Shown: in pieces, positions 39,020-47,580 of the stretch
Position numbering within the stretch: the first letter of the stretch is position 1
How the letters are laid out: each line of letters starts with the position of its first letter
NCBI RefSeq assembly: GCF_036090055.1
Contig: NZ_CP107970.1
Location: 5,911,001 to 5,975,000, forward strand
Direction: 5' to 3'
DNA from: Nocardioides sp. NBC_00368
GTDB lineage: Bacteria; Actinomycetota; Actinomycetes; Propionibacteriales; Nocardioidaceae
DNA length: 64,000 nucleotides
Notes under the pieces: model-generated
The model's database searches: none
What the model was told of the DNA's origin: nothing
The model's input: only the letters and a program-made list of their open reading frames with translations
Program-made: the position numbers and the translations under genes

Positions 39020-40069
39020 GTGACGATCCAGACGCCGAACGAAGACGTACGCCGCGCCGCCGCCGAGCGGCTGGGCGCCCTGGCCACACCTCCCGGTGCC
39101 CTTGGCCGCCTGGGCGAGCTGGCGGTCTGGGTGGCCGCGTGCCAGGGAGAGGTGCCGCCGCGACCGGTCGACAACGTACGCCTGGTGATCTTCGCCGGCG
39201 ACCACGGCGTCGCCCAGCACGGCGTCTCCGCGTTCCCACCGGCGATCACCGGCGCGATGGTGCGTACGTTCCTGGGCGGCCGGGCCGGGGTCAGCGCGCT
39301 CGCCAAGGCGCACGGTGTCCAGGTCCGGGTGCTCGACCTCGGTGTCGACGAGGGGTTCGAGGACCTCGACGTCGCGACCCGGGAGACGCTGACCGCGCAC
39401 AAGATCCGGCGGGGGAGCGGCGCGATCCATCTCGAGGACGCGCTGACCGCCGAGGAGACCAGCGCCGCGCTGGAGGCCGGCGCCGCCGTCGCCCGCGAGG
39501 AGATCGCGGCCGGTGCGCAGCTGCTGATCAGCGGTGACATGGGCATCGGCAACACCACCCCCGCCGCGGCGATGGTCGCGGCCGGGCTCGGCCTGCCCGC
39601 GAGCGAGGTCACCGGTCGCGGCACCGGCATCGACGACGAGGCGCTGCGCACCAAGACCGACGTCATCACCGCGGCCCTCACGCGTGCCGGCGAGCGCGCC
39701 GCGGATCCCATCCAGACCCTCGCCGCCCTCGGCAGCGCCGACCTCGCCGCGACCACCGGTTACCTCCTCGAGGCCGCCCGTCAGGGCGTCCCGGTCCTCC
39801 TCGACGGCCTGATGAGCGTCGCCTGCGCCCTCACCGCCGACCGGATCGAGCCCGGCGCCGCCGCCTGGTTCGCCGCCGGCCACCGCTCCACCGAGCCCGC
39901 CCAGTCGATGGCCCTGGAGAAGCTCGGCCTGGTGCCGCTGCTCGACCTCGACCTGCGGCTCGGCGAGGGCTCCGGCGCCGTCGCCGCGGTGCCGGTCGTA
40001 CGCAGCGCCGTCGCCCTGCTCCGCGACGTGGCCCTGCTCTCCGAGCTCGCTCCGGGAGAGCCTGCCTGA
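39020..40069 (+). CDS. cobT: Nicotinate-nucleotide-dimethylbenzimidazole phosphoribosyltransferase
   Basis: The 349-residue enzyme activates the lower ligand made by BluB to alpha-ribazole phosphate. Family motifs are TPPGALGRLGELAVWVA, IFAGDHGVAQHGVSAFP, LLISGDMGIGNTTPAAAMVA and the catalytic glutamate region LDLDLRLGEGSGA. I place the start at GTG 39020: TACCTT at 39008-39013 lies six bases upstream, the spacing of a leaderless -10 element, and no Shine-Dalgarno sequence is present. GTG 39002 is an in-frame alternative. cobS follows in a TGATG overlap. Confidence 0.94.
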   Translation: MTIQTPNEDVRRAAAERLGALATPPGALGRLGELAVWVAACQGEVPPRPVDNVRLVIFAGDHGVAQHGVSAFPPAITGAMVRTFLGGRAGVSALAKAHGVQVRVLDLGVDEGFEDLDVATRETLTAHKIRRGSGAIHLEDALTAEETSAALEAGAAVAREEIAAGAQLLISGDMGIGNTTPAAAMVAAGLGLPASEVTGRGTGIDDEALRTKTDVITAALTRAGERAADPIQTLAALGSADLAATTGYLLEAARQGVPVLLDGLMSVACALTADRIEPGAAAWFAAGHRSTEPAQSMALEKLGLVPLLDLDLRLGEGSGAVAAVPVVRSAVALLRDVALLSELAPGEPA

Positions 40070-40842
40070 TGCTCGTGCGGGACGCCTGGCGTCTCGCGGT
40101 CGGCACCCTGACCGCGATGCCCGTGCCTCCTCCCGAGCTCGTCGACCGCCGACGCGCCGCGGTGGCGATGGCGGTTGCGCCGCTGGCCGCTATGCCGCTG
40201 GCACTGGGTGCCGGCGCTATCGCACTGCTGGGACAGCTCGCCGGGCTACCGCACCTGGTCACCGCCCTGCTCGCGATCGGCGCCGTGGTCGCCGGCAACC
40301 GGGCGCTCCACCTCGACGGTCTCGCCGACACGGTCGACGGCATGGCCGCCTCCTACGACCGCGAGCGGTCGCTGGCGGTGATGAAGACCGGTACCTCAGG
40401 CCCGGCCGGGGTCACCGCGATCGTCCTCGTCCTCGGCCTCCAGGTGGCGGCGCTCGGCTCGCTGTTGGACGGTGATGGTTGGCGGCCGGCGGTCCTGGCC
40501 GCGGTCGCCGTCTGCGCCTCGCGCGCAGCCCTCGCCCTGTGCTGCACCCGTGGCATCAGGTCGGCCCGGGAGGACGGGCTGGGGCGTACGTTCACCCAGA
40601 CCCTGCCGCCCGTCGTCACCGTCCTCGTCTGGACCGTCCTCGCCGCCGCGCTCGCCGGCGTCGGTGCGTGGGCCGGCCTGCCGTGGTGGCGAGGAGCCCT
40701 CGCGGTCGCCGTCGCCGCGGTCGTCGTCGGTGCGATCCTCCTGCGAGCGGTCAAGCGGTTCGGGGGAGTGACCGGTGACGTCTTCGGTGCTGCCGTCGAG
40801 GCCGCGCTCGCTGCGTTGCTCGTCACCCTGAGCGCCGGCTAG
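40069..40842 (+). CDS. cobS: Adenosylcobinamide-GDP ribazoletransferase (cobalamin synthase)
   Basis: This 257-residue membrane enzyme has six or seven helices and the conserved NRALHLDGLADTVDGMAASY, followed by MKTGTSGPAGVTAIVLVL and GGVTGDVFGA near the end, which resembles the CDP-alcohol phosphotransferase-like site of CobS. It joins adenosylcobinamide-GDP and alpha-ribazole to finish the cofactor. It ends at TAG 40840-40842; the four bases ctag at 40839-40842 serve as stop codon for both cobS and the convergent cobU. Confidence 0.94.
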   Translation: MLVRDAWRLAVGTLTAMPVPPPELVDRRRAAVAMAVAPLAAMPLALGAGAIALLGQLAGLPHLVTALLAIGAVVAGNRALHLDGLADTVDGMAASYDRERSLAVMKTGTSGPAGVTAIVLVLGLQVAALGSLLDGDGWRPAVLAAVAVCASRAALALCCTRGIRSAREDGLGRTFTQTLPPVVTVLVWTVLAAALAGVGAWAGLPWWRGALAVAVAAVVVGAILLRAVKRFGGVTGDVFGAAVEAALAALLVTLSAG

Positions 40843-41378
40843 ATCTTCAGCACCCGTCCGGCGATGACCAGGTGCACCTCGTCGCAGGCCGCGGCCAGGC
40901 GCTGGTTGACCAGCCCGAGCAGGTCGCGGAAGAGGCGGCCCGAGCGGTGGGCCGGGACGACCCCGAGGCCGACCTCGTTGGTCACCAGGACCACGTCGCC
41001 GTTCTGCTGTTCCAGCACCGCTGCCGCGTCATCGACGAGCGCCGAGACGGCCGCCGTCGCCTCCTCCGAGGTGGCCTCCCACAGACCTCGCGAGTCCATG
41101 ACGGCGGTGAGCCAGGTGCCCAGGCAGTCGACCATCACCGCGTCACCCGCGGCCAGCCCCTCGGTCAGTGCCCCGGCGAGATCCCGCGACTCGACCGTGC
41201 GCCACCGCTCCGGCCGCCGGGCTCGATGCGAAGCCAGCCGCGCGGCCCAGTCGGGATCCGGTTCCTCCTCGAGCGTCGGCCCCGGCGCGACGTACGCCAC
41301 CGACGGAGCGGCAGCGAGCAGCGACTCGGCGTGCCGCGACTTCCCCGACCGCACCCCGCCCGTCACCAGAATCCTCAC
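40839..41378 (-). CDS. cobU: Adenosylcobinamide kinase / phosphate guanylyltransferase
   Basis: The 179-residue protein has P-loop GGVRSGKSRHAESL near the N-terminus, VDCLGTWLTAVMD and VTNEVGLGVVPAHRSGRLFRDLLG, the standard CobU/CobP signatures. It phosphorylates adenosylcobinamide and transfers GMP from GTP. GTG 41378 is the start, with gggag nine bases upstream. It is convergent with cobS, sharing the palindromic ctag stop. Confidence 0.95.
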   Translation of the reverse strand: MRILVTGGVRSGKSRHAESLLAAAPSVAYVAPGPTLEEEPDPDWAARLASHRARRPERWRTVESRDLAGALTEGLAAGDAVMVDCLGTWLTAVMDSRGLWEATSEEATAAVSALVDDAAAVLEQQNGDVVLVTNEVGLGVVPAHRSGRLFRDLLGLVNQRLAAACDEVHLVIAGRVLKI

Positions 41379-41414
41379 CAGGCCAGTCTCCCAGCCATCG
41401 CATAGCCTGCGCCC

Positions 41415-42203
41415 ATGACCCCAGAGCGCATCGCGCTGATCTCGGACGTGCACGGCAACCTCACCGCCCTCGAAGCCGTGCTCGCGGACATCGAGGCGCG
41501 CGGAATCACCAGGATCTTCAACCTCGGCGACTACGTCGGCAAGGGACCGCGAGGACGCGAGGTCGCCGAGCTCTGCCGGGAGCGGTGCGAGGTCAACATC
41601 CTTGGCAACTGGGAGGACTTCCTGCTCACCCCCGAGCCCGACTTCGGCCGCGAGTCGGTCGGGCTGATGTGGTGGCGGCTGCAGGCCTGGGAGCAGGCCG
41701 AGTGGCTGCGTACGCTCCCGTTCAGCCACGACTTCTGGATCAGCGGACGAAGGGTCAGGCTCTTCCACGCCTCCGAGGAGACCGTCCACCGCCGGGTCAG
41801 GTTCGACCACGACGAGCAGGAGTTCCTGGGCCTGTTCCAGAACACCGAGGCGACCGGCTTCGACGGCCCGGAGCCCGACATCGTCGGCTACGCCGACACC
41901 CACGACCCCTACTACGAGACCGACCGCAACCGGCGCACCGTCTTCAACACCGGCAGCGTCGGCAACTGCATGAGCGACCCGACCCCGGTCTACGTCATCC
42001 TCGAGGGCGTCATGGACAGCGACCAGGAGGCGCCGTTCGGCATCCAGTGGGTCCGGGTCCCCTACGACGCCGAGGCCGAGATCGCGTACGCGGCCGAGGT
42101 CGGCATGCCCGAGCTGGAGGCGTACACCTACGAGCTGCGGACGGGCTTCTACCGGGGCAACCTCAGGGACGGCGAGCAGCCGACCTACCACCGGAGGCGG
42201 TAG
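41415..42203 (+). CDS. Calcineurin-like metallophosphoesterase
   Basis: The 262-residue protein starts with the dimetal motif IALISDVHGNLTALEAVL, then FNLGDYVGKGPRG and the G-N-W-E variant of the usual GNHD/E motif in NILGNWEDFLL; later FHASEE, YADTHDPY and FNTGSVGN complete the site. It resembles YfcE/diadenosine tetraphosphatase-like enzymes, with the substrate unknown. TAGCCT at 41403-41408, six bases before the ATG, suggests a leaderless mRNA. It is divergent from cobU but functionally unrelated as far as can be seen. Confidence 0.88.
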   Translation: MTPERIALISDVHGNLTALEAVLADIEARGITRIFNLGDYVGKGPRGREVAELCRERCEVNILGNWEDFLLTPEPDFGRESVGLMWWRLQAWEQAEWLRTLPFSHDFWISGRRVRLFHASEETVHRRVRFDHDEQEFLGLFQNTEATGFDGPEPDIVGYADTHDPYYETDRNRRTVFNTGSVGNCMSDPTPVYVILEGVMDSDQEAPFGIQWVRVPYDAEAEIAYAAEVGMPELEAYTYELRTGFYRGNLRDGEQPTYHRRR

Positions 42204-42230
42204 ATCGGCTCTTCGTCGCTCCCGAGGCGA

Positions 42231-42992
42231 TCAACTGATCTTGCGCCGGTAGGCAGCCATGGCGAAGGCGTACGAGACCACCAGGATGCCCACGCACCAG
42301 GCCAGCGCCACCCAGATGTCGTCACCGACCGGCTGCCCGGCGAAGAGCGCCTGGATGGTGTTGACGATCGAGGTCACCGGCTGGTTCTCGGCGAAGGCGC
42401 GCACCGGACCGGGCATCGTCTCCGTCGGCGCGAACGCCGAGCTGATGAACGGCAGGAAGATCAGCGGGTAGGAGAACCCGGTGGCTCCCTCCATGGTCTG
42501 TGCGGCCAGCCCGGGGATGACGGCGAGCCAGGTCAGCGCCAGGGTGAGCAGCGCCAGGATGCCGGCCACCGCGAGCCAGGCGCCCAGCCCCGCCGAGGTG
42601 CGGAACCCCATCACGAACGCGACGCCGAGGATGATCACCAGGGTGAGCATGTTGGCCACCATCGAGGTGCCGACATGCGCCCACAGCACCGCCGACCGGG
42701 CGATCGGCATGGACTGGAACCGCTCGAAGATCCCGCTCTTCATGTCGGTGAAGAGCCGGAGCGCGGTGTAGGCGATGCCCGAGGCGATCGCCATCACCAT
42801 GATCCCGGGGAGGACGTAGTTGACGTAGTTGTCGGTGCCGGTGCGGATCGCGCCGCCCAGGACGTAGACGAAGAGCAGCATCATCGCGATCGGGGTGAGC
42901 GCGGTGGTGATGATCGTGTCCGGGCTGCGGGTGATGTGCCGCAGCGAGCGCGCCAGCAGAGTGCCGGCGTCGGCGAGTGCGTGCTTGGTCAT
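42231..42992 (-). CDS. ABC-2 type exporter permease (DrrB-like)
   Basis: The 253-residue protein has six membrane helices and the ABC-2 family motif near the end of the loop between helices 5 and 6 (FLPFISSAFAPTETMPGPVRAFAENQPVTSIVNTIQALFAGQP, which covers residues about 183-225). Its ATP-binding partner is the next gene upstream, overlapping by four bases. The pair resembles daunorubicin DrrAB-type exporters for drugs or lipids. The last gene of padR-DUF1048-ATPase-permease. Confidence 0.9.
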   Translation of the reverse strand: MTKHALADAGTLLARSLRHITRSPDTIITTALTPIAMMLLFVYVLGGAIRTGTDNYVNYVLPGIMVMAIASGIAYTALRLFTDMKSGIFERFQSMPIARSAVLWAHVGTSMVANMLTLVIILGVAFVMGFRTSAGLGAWLAVAGILALLTLALTWLAVIPGLAAQTMEGATGFSYPLIFLPFISSAFAPTETMPGPVRAFAENQPVTSIVNTIQALFAGQPVGDDIWVALAWCVGILVVSYAFAMAAYRRKIS

Positions 42993-43762
42993 GAGGGGTC
43001 TCCTTGCTTGGTGGAGCCGGTGAGCGAAAGAAAGATCTCTTCCAACGACGGCTGCTTCTCGACGTACTCGACCTTCGCGGGCGGCAACATCGCCTTGAGC
43101 TCGGCGAGGGTGCCGTTGGCGATGATCGTCCCGCCGTGGAGGATGGCGATCCGGTCGGCCAGCTGCTCGGCCTCCTCGAGGTACTGCGTGGTGAGCAGGA
43201 CGGTGGTGCCCTGCTCGGTCAGCTCCTTGACGACCTTCCACACCTCCAGCCGCGCCTCCGGGTCCAGCCCGGTGGTCGGCTCGTCGAGGAAGATCACCGA
43301 CGGCGATCCGATCAGCGACATCGCGATGTCGAGCCGCCTGCGCATACCGCCGGAGTACGTCGCGACCTTCCGTGCGCCCGCCTCGACCAGGTCGAAGCGC
43401 TCGAGGAGGCCGTCGGCGATGTCGCCGGGGGAGGGGAGGTGGCGCAGCTTCGCGACCAGGACCAGGTTCTCCCGGCCGGTCAGGATCTCGTCGACCGCCG
43501 CGAACTGCCCGGTCAGCGAGATCGCCTCGCGCACCCGCTGTGCCTCCTCCACAACCGAGGCACCCTCGACCAGCGCCGCGCCGGCATCGGGTTTCAGGAG
43601 CGTCGAGAGGATGCGTACGGCCGTGGTCTTTCCGGCTCCGTTGGACCCGAGCAGCGCGAAGATCGAGCCTCGCGCCACCTCGAAGTCCACGCCCCGCAGC
43701 ACCTGGTTGTCCTTGTAGGACTTCTCCAGTCCCCGTACGGAGATGGCGGCTGTCGCGCTCAT
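42989..43762 (-). CDS. ABC exporter ATP-binding protein (DrrA-like)
   Basis: This 257-residue ATPase has Walker A (GSNGAGKTTAVRILST, near residue 40), signature YSGGMRRRLDIAMSL, Walker B SVIFLDEPTTGLDP and the switch region LLTTQYLEEAEQLADR. The C-terminal VEYVEKQPSLEEIFLSLTG matches the DrrA-type extension that contacts the permease. It overlaps both neighbours by four bases. Substrate unknown; the PadR regulator suggests response to a toxic compound. Confidence 0.94.
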   Translation of the reverse strand: MSATAAISVRGLEKSYKDNQVLRGVDFEVARGSIFALLGSNGAGKTTAVRILSTLLKPDAGAALVEGASVVEEAQRVREAISLTGQFAAVDEILTGRENLVLVAKLRHLPSPGDIADGLLERFDLVEAGARKVATYSGGMRRRLDIAMSLIGSPSVIFLDEPTTGLDPEARLEVWKVVKELTEQGTTVLLTTQYLEEAEQLADRIAILHGGTIIANGTLAELKAMLPPAKVEYVEKQPSLEEIFLSLTGSTKQGDPS

Positions 43763-44157
43763 GACTCCTCCTTCCGGTGATCGAGCTTGTCGAGATCACC
43801 GTCCGTGATGGCCTCGATGGCCTCGGTGAGCCGGGCGCGCTCCTTCTTGATCCAGGCGCCCTCGGCGTAGTTCCTGCCGAACTCCTCGGCGAACTCGACC
43901 GGGTTGTCGCCGACGATCGCGCTGACCGGGGTGCCGTCGGCGGCGCTCTGCTCGAAGAGCTCGAGCAGGTCCTCGGCCATCGCCGTCAGGATCGCGCCGT
44001 CGGCGATGCCGGCGGAGTACATCAGGTAGCGCTCGATCGCGTCGTGCGCCTTGCGGTGGTTCTCGGGGAGCTGCTGCTTGCGGGCCTTGAGCTGCCGCCA
44101 GCGCTTCTTCAGCTCGAGCTCGCCGACGACGGTCTCGAACATCGATCGGATAGACAT
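43759..44157 (-). CDS. DUF1048 family protein
   Basis: The 132-residue alpha-helical soluble protein carries the pattern of DUF1048 (LKKRWRQLKARKQQLPENHRKAHDAIERYLMYSAG). These proteins are regularly encoded between a PadR regulator and a DrrAB-like exporter, as here, and some contribute to the regulation of the operon. The C-terminal codons (DGDLDKLDHRKEES) fall within a dispersed palindromic repeat at 43776-43800 and are probably not part of the conserved fold. It starts three bases after the padR stop. Confidence 0.85.
   Translation of the reverse strand: MSIRSMFETVVGELELKKRWRQLKARKQQLPENHRKAHDAIERYLMYSAGIADGAILTAMAEDLLELFEQSAADGTPVSAIVGDNPVEFAEEFGRNYAEGAWIKKERARLTEAIEAITDGDLDKLDHRKEES
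43776..43800. repeat. Dispersed palindromic repeat at the end of the DUF1048 gene
   Basis: The element has outer ggtgatcga and gagatcacc arms around the shared core tcgagcttgtcgaga (43781-43795). Compared with the cobQ copy it differs only at two positions that are partners in the dyad (g to a and c to t), so pairing is kept. Confidence 0.8.
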
Positions 44158-44160
44158 GTC

Positions 44161-44490
44161 CTACTTCCCTTCGGTACGGAGGCTCTCCAGCCGCTCGGCC
44201 AGGAACCCCCAGGTGGTCCAGAACTCTTCGAGGTACTTCTCGCCATCTGTGTTGAGCGAGTAGACCTTCCGCGGCGGCCCCTTCTCCGACGGCCGCTTCT
44301 CCACGTCCACCAGCCCGTTCTTCTCGATCCGGACCAGCAGCGCATAGACCGTGCCCTCGGCGATCTCGGTGAACCCCTGGCTCCGCAGCCAGGTCGTGAT
44401 CTCGTATCCGTACGCCGGGTTGCCGGTCAGGAACGCCAGCACGATCCCCTCCAGCGTCCCCTTGAGCATCTCGGTCATCTGCTTGCCCAT
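44161..44490 (-). CDS. PadR family transcriptional regulator
   Basis: The short 109-residue PadR-s1 type regulator has the winged helix core GTLEGIVLAFLTGNPAYGYEI, EGTVYALLVRIEKNGLV and the wing KGPPRKVYSLNTDG, followed by a short C-terminal dimer helix. It probably represses its own operon (padR-DUF1048-ATPase-permease) and responds to a ligand exported by the pump. Start ATG 44490 has gaagggggt seven bases upstream. A strong dyad overlaps the promoter region at 44506-44551. Confidence 0.92.
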   Translation of the reverse strand: MGKQMTEMLKGTLEGIVLAFLTGNPAYGYEITTWLRSQGFTEIAEGTVYALLVRIEKNGLVDVEKRPSEKGPPRKVYSLNTDGEKYLEEFWTTWGFLAERLESLRTEGK

Positions 44491-44505
44491 CGGGCACCCC
44501 CTTCA

Positions 44506-44551
44506 ACTACTCAGTGTTGCTGACTACTGGTACATAGTAGCGCTGAGTAGT
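44506..44551. promoter_or_regulatory. Dyad-symmetric operator/promoter region of the padR operon
   Basis: actactcag (44506-44514) is the exact complement of ctgagtagt (44543-44551), and between them gactact and agtagc add a second inner dyad. tactca/tgagta-type sequences are typical PadR sites. It lies 16-61 bases upstream of the padR start. Confidence 0.6.
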
Positions 44552-44586
44552 GACGAAAGGTCAAGTCCTTATCTCCGGCGGGAATG

Positions 44587-44633
44587 CCAGCGGCGCTGGC
44601 ACGACGGATCAACCGTCATGCCAGCGCCGCTGG
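44587..44633. terminator. Strong 21-bp hairpin downstream of the lipoprotein gene
   Basis: The stem ccagcggcgctggca...gacgg pairs with ccgtc...tgccagcgccgctgg with one mismatch and a five-base loop (atcaa). It lies 18 bases past the stop of the minus-strand lipoprotein gene and upstream of the padR control region, so it insulates the two units. Confidence 0.75.
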
Positions 44634-44651
44634 TCAGTGTCCTGCCGTGTG

Positions 44652-45266
44652 CTAGCTCTTGGCGTCCACGTCGGGGGCTCGCTCGAGCGCCGTGGACAAC
44701 AGCGAGGTAATGTCCACGGACGGTTCACCATCGCCGTAATGCGTCACGCCAACTGCGAGAAGATTTCCATCTGCCGTCTCCACGTAGGCCGTCTTGCCCG
44801 TCTCCCGCGGATTCGAAGACGAACTCGTGAAAGTAAAACCCACTGCTCCGTCAGGTAGGCCGGTCAACGGCTCAGACGTCGCTTCTCCATAGTCGCCGTT
44901 GGCTGCATCGGCGGTGCATTCCGCCACTGCCTCATCGATTGCCGTGAGCATCGACGCGGCGTCAGGGTACGAGCCACCGGTTGCAAACACGGCCGCGCCT
45001 ACAAGATCGCCGTTCTTCAACTGGTACTGCTCGCCGTGCGTGCCTTCTGCTGCGTTCGACAACTTGCTGGACTCAAGGTAGGCGAGCTCATCACACCATC
45101 CGCCTCCAGGTGCCCCGCTATCGGCGAATGTCTTCTCGATCGCGGGAAGGTCGTCAGTGTCGAGCAACGTCGAATCAGAGCCACAGGCGGTCAACAACAG
45201 TGGCGCTACGCAGAGGGCCATTGCGGTGCGGGCCTTAGTCCTTCTGGTAGTAGTCCAAGAAGGCAT
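44652..45266 (-). CDS. Small predicted lipoprotein, uncharacterised
   Basis: The 204-residue product has a basic N-terminus (TTRRTKARTA), a hydrophobic core and lipobox LLTACGSDS, so it is probably anchored outside the membrane. The mature region holds a second Cys pair (GGWCDE and AECTADA) and PDGAVGFTFTSSSSNPRE. I recognise no family. Its ATG at 45266 overlaps the end of the 781-residue gene by 32 bases, so it belongs to the same transcription unit. It could be a surface partner or a protective protein for that product; both are guesses. Codon use is less GC-biased than most of the window. Confidence 0.7.
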   Translation of the reverse strand: MPSWTTTRRTKARTAMALCVAPLLLTACGSDSTLLDTDDLPAIEKTFADSGAPGGGWCDELAYLESSKLSNAAEGTHGEQYQLKNGDLVGAAVFATGGSYPDAASMLTAIDEAVAECTADAANGDYGEATSEPLTGLPDGAVGFTFTSSSSNPRETGKTAYVETADGNLLAVGVTHYGDGEPSVDITSLLSTALERAPDVDAKS

Positions 45267-47580
45267 TCTTGTAGGTCCCTTCGAAGTCGCCGCTCGTCAC
45301 GTACTCGTTCAGGTAGTTCATCGCCTCGTGAGCGTAGCGATCCACGTCGTCCGGCGGCACATCGGACATGTTGATCACCTTCCCGTCCTTCAGGAAGGTT
45401 TCGTCCGACGCCGGTATGTCAATCACGCCAGCGCGTTCCAACGCGAAGAGCGCGTTGAGTTCGACTCGGTTGACACCCTCAGAAGCGCGAGTTTCAGCGT
45501 TATCGGTCGCCGCGGCAGCCTCGTTCGCGAACTTCTCGCCAGCCGCGTCTGTCCCGAGGTCGATCGCCTGCCCGACTCCGTACTCGATCACCTTGCTGCC
45601 GAGTTCGCCGACCTGCTCGGCGCCGGGCAGGGGCACCATCCCAGCCACCTCGCTCGTCAGGTCGATGAACGCCTGGCGCTGAGCATCGCGATCCTTCGCC
45701 CCATCGATCTCGACCTCGCCAACGGCGCGTTCAGCGAAACCCTGGAGGTAGCCGCCACGCTCGAGGACGTCGCGCAGCTCCGTGCGCAGGCCGGGATCGT
45801 TCGGGTTCTGTGCCAACTCGGCGGCGATGTTGTTGATCTGCGTCTGTTGGAAGGTCCCGACGCCCTCGGCGATGCTGGTCATCCCGTCCTGCGTGCTCAT
45901 GGAGACCTTCATCATGTTCTCCAGATCGCCAGCGTAGAACTTCGGGTACGGGTCCATCTTGCCGAAGTGGTCGAGCGAGAAAGGCTCCGAACCGGGTTCT
46001 CCGGACTCGTCCTTGTTGTGCAGCGCCGCATCGATGCCCGGAGTGTAGAACTTCATCAGCTCCGCGACATGAGGTGACGCAGCCTTCGCGTCTTCGGCGT
46101 TGAAGCCCTCATTGTCGGTGACGTCGTGGAAGAACTTCGACACGAGGTCGGTCGTCTCCCTCGGGTGCTCCTTGAGGAGCTCCTGGTTCGTGCCGATGCC
46201 CTCAGCCAGCTCCGAGATACCGGCGTAGCCGTCGGCCTGCCAGGTGCGCTTGTCGAAGTAGAAGTCCTGGCGCTCGGATCCGTGCTCGCCTGTGAAGAAC
46301 TCCAGACCCTGCTTGGGGTGGTCGCCGAGATTGCCCATGATGGCGGCCATCGGGTCGTCGCCCCAGCCACCGTCGTTACCGGTGTCGAGGGGGCTGTGGC
46401 CGGTGTGCCCGTACCAGTACTGAGCGTTCATCGGGCCGTCCGCCCGCTCGAAGCGGTCCAGCTCCTCGGCAGCCCCGAGCACGAGGTCGCCGTTGAGACC
46501 GTGGTCCTTCATCAGGTAGGTGAGGACCGAGGCACCGCCGGTGCCGCCCCAGTTCGGGTAGCGATCCCGAAGGGCGTCCTGCTCGTCATCGGAGAGGTAG
46601 ACCCCTGACGGGCCGGCGTATTTCACGATGTCGTGGCCGAACTTCTCAGCCGGGAAACCGGGGTCGTTCGAGGCCGATGCGAGACCGCTTCGGAGGTTGG
46701 AGGCGAGTGTGTTGAGAGAGCCGGAATCCGGCGAGTGCATCCGCAGGTATTCCTCGATCCTCGACATGCTGGCGACGGTGCCGTCCGCCCCGAGGTCCTT
46801 GTAGAGCCCGGCGGCGACGGTCGAGTCGTCGGTGTAGGCGCTCAGCATGGCGTTGAGGCGGTCGGCCTCATCCTTGCTGAGCTTGTAGTCGTCGTCGTTC
46901 AGCGTGCTGTCGAGCCGGTCGCTGATCTCCTTGCCGAGCCGCTCCTGAGCGGCCGGCGGAAGTGCGTCGATGTAACCGTCGTACTTGCCCGGCTCGCTGA
47001 GCATCTTGTTGATGAGCTCTTCTTCGGGCAGGTTGCGCAGCTCGGGCGGAAGGCTGGCCTGCTCGATCGTGCCGTCGCCGCCGTCGTAGTCGCCCTTGGT
47101 CGCGTGGTTGAGGACCGCCGTGAGGTCGGCATCAGCAGATTCCGCGTCGGTCAGCGCATCCTGGATGTTCTGAGCGAGCTGCTGCATCGTGCCTTTGTCC
47201 TTGTCCGGGTCCTTCTCGTCCGGGGTCGGATCGGTGATCTGTACGCCGCCGGAGAAGGTGACCTTCCAGCCGCGGCCGATCGCGTCGTCGTAGGCGTGCT
47301 TGGCGTTGTCCTTGGCCTTCTTGATGGAGGCGGCGGCCTCGTCGAGGGCGTTGATGACCTGGGACAGCGGCGCGGCGATGTCGTTGAGGTCGGCGACCAG
47401 GCGGCGGTGGCGGTTCTCAGCACGTGTCGCCGCCTCTCCGATCCAGGTACTGGGAACCTTGCCCGCGTCCATCTCGTCCTGCTGGTCCTGGAAGCTCTTG
47501 CGGGCGGTGTTGAGCTGGTCCGCGGCGGTGTCGAGCTCTTCGGGCTTCCAGCTCTGCAGCTGCTCGTAGGTGACGGCCAT
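45235..47580 (-). CDS. Large alpha-helical protein with WXG100/LXG-like N-terminus, possible type VII substrate
   Basis: The 781-residue acidic protein has no signal peptide. Residues 1-110 look like a WXG100/ESAT-6-like helical hairpin (QSWKPEELDTAADQLNTARK, STWIGEAATRAENRHRRLVA with W-x-G-like WIG at the turn, LDEAAASIKKAKDNAKHAYD). The remainder is helical and repeated in character, with GGTGGASVLTYLMKDHGLNG and YWYGHTGHSPLDTGNDGG in the middle. It resembles large actinobacterial proteins of the DUF6571 type, but I cannot confirm this. The C-terminal 150 residues do not match a toxin motif that I know. It is coupled by TGATG to the small WXG100-like gene upstream. Confidence 0.65.
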   Translation of the reverse strand: MAVTYEQLQSWKPEELDTAADQLNTARKSFQDQQDEMDAGKVPSTWIGEAATRAENRHRRLVADLNDIAAPLSQVINALDEAAASIKKAKDNAKHAYDDAIGRGWKVTFSGGVQITDPTPDEKDPDKDKGTMQQLAQNIQDALTDAESADADLTAVLNHATKGDYDGGDGTIEQASLPPELRNLPEEELINKMLSEPGKYDGYIDALPPAAQERLGKEISDRLDSTLNDDDYKLSKDEADRLNAMLSAYTDDSTVAAGLYKDLGADGTVASMSRIEEYLRMHSPDSGSLNTLASNLRSGLASASNDPGFPAEKFGHDIVKYAGPSGVYLSDDEQDALRDRYPNWGGTGGASVLTYLMKDHGLNGDLVLGAAEELDRFERADGPMNAQYWYGHTGHSPLDTGNDGGWGDDPMAAIMGNLGDHPKQGLEFFTGEHGSERQDFYFDKRTWQADGYAGISELAEGIGTNQELLKEHPRETTDLVSKFFHDVTDNEGFNAEDAKAASPHVAELMKFYTPGIDAALHNKDESGEPGSEPFSLDHFGKMDPYPKFYAGDLENMMKVSMSTQDGMTSIAEGVGTFQQTQINNIAAELAQNPNDPGLRTELRDVLERGGYLQGFAERAVGEVEIDGAKDRDAQRQAFIDLTSEVAGMVPLPGAEQVGELGSKVIEYGVGQAIDLGTDAAGEKFANEAAAATDNAETRASEGVNRVELNALFALERAGVIDIPASDETFLKDGKVINMSDVPPDDVDRYAHEAMNYLNEYVTSGDFEGTYKNAFLDYYQKD

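Noticed and set aside
10859..43800. CRISPR array
   Set aside because: The repeats are dispersed by thousands of bases, lie inside genes and have no regular spacers; no cas genes are present.
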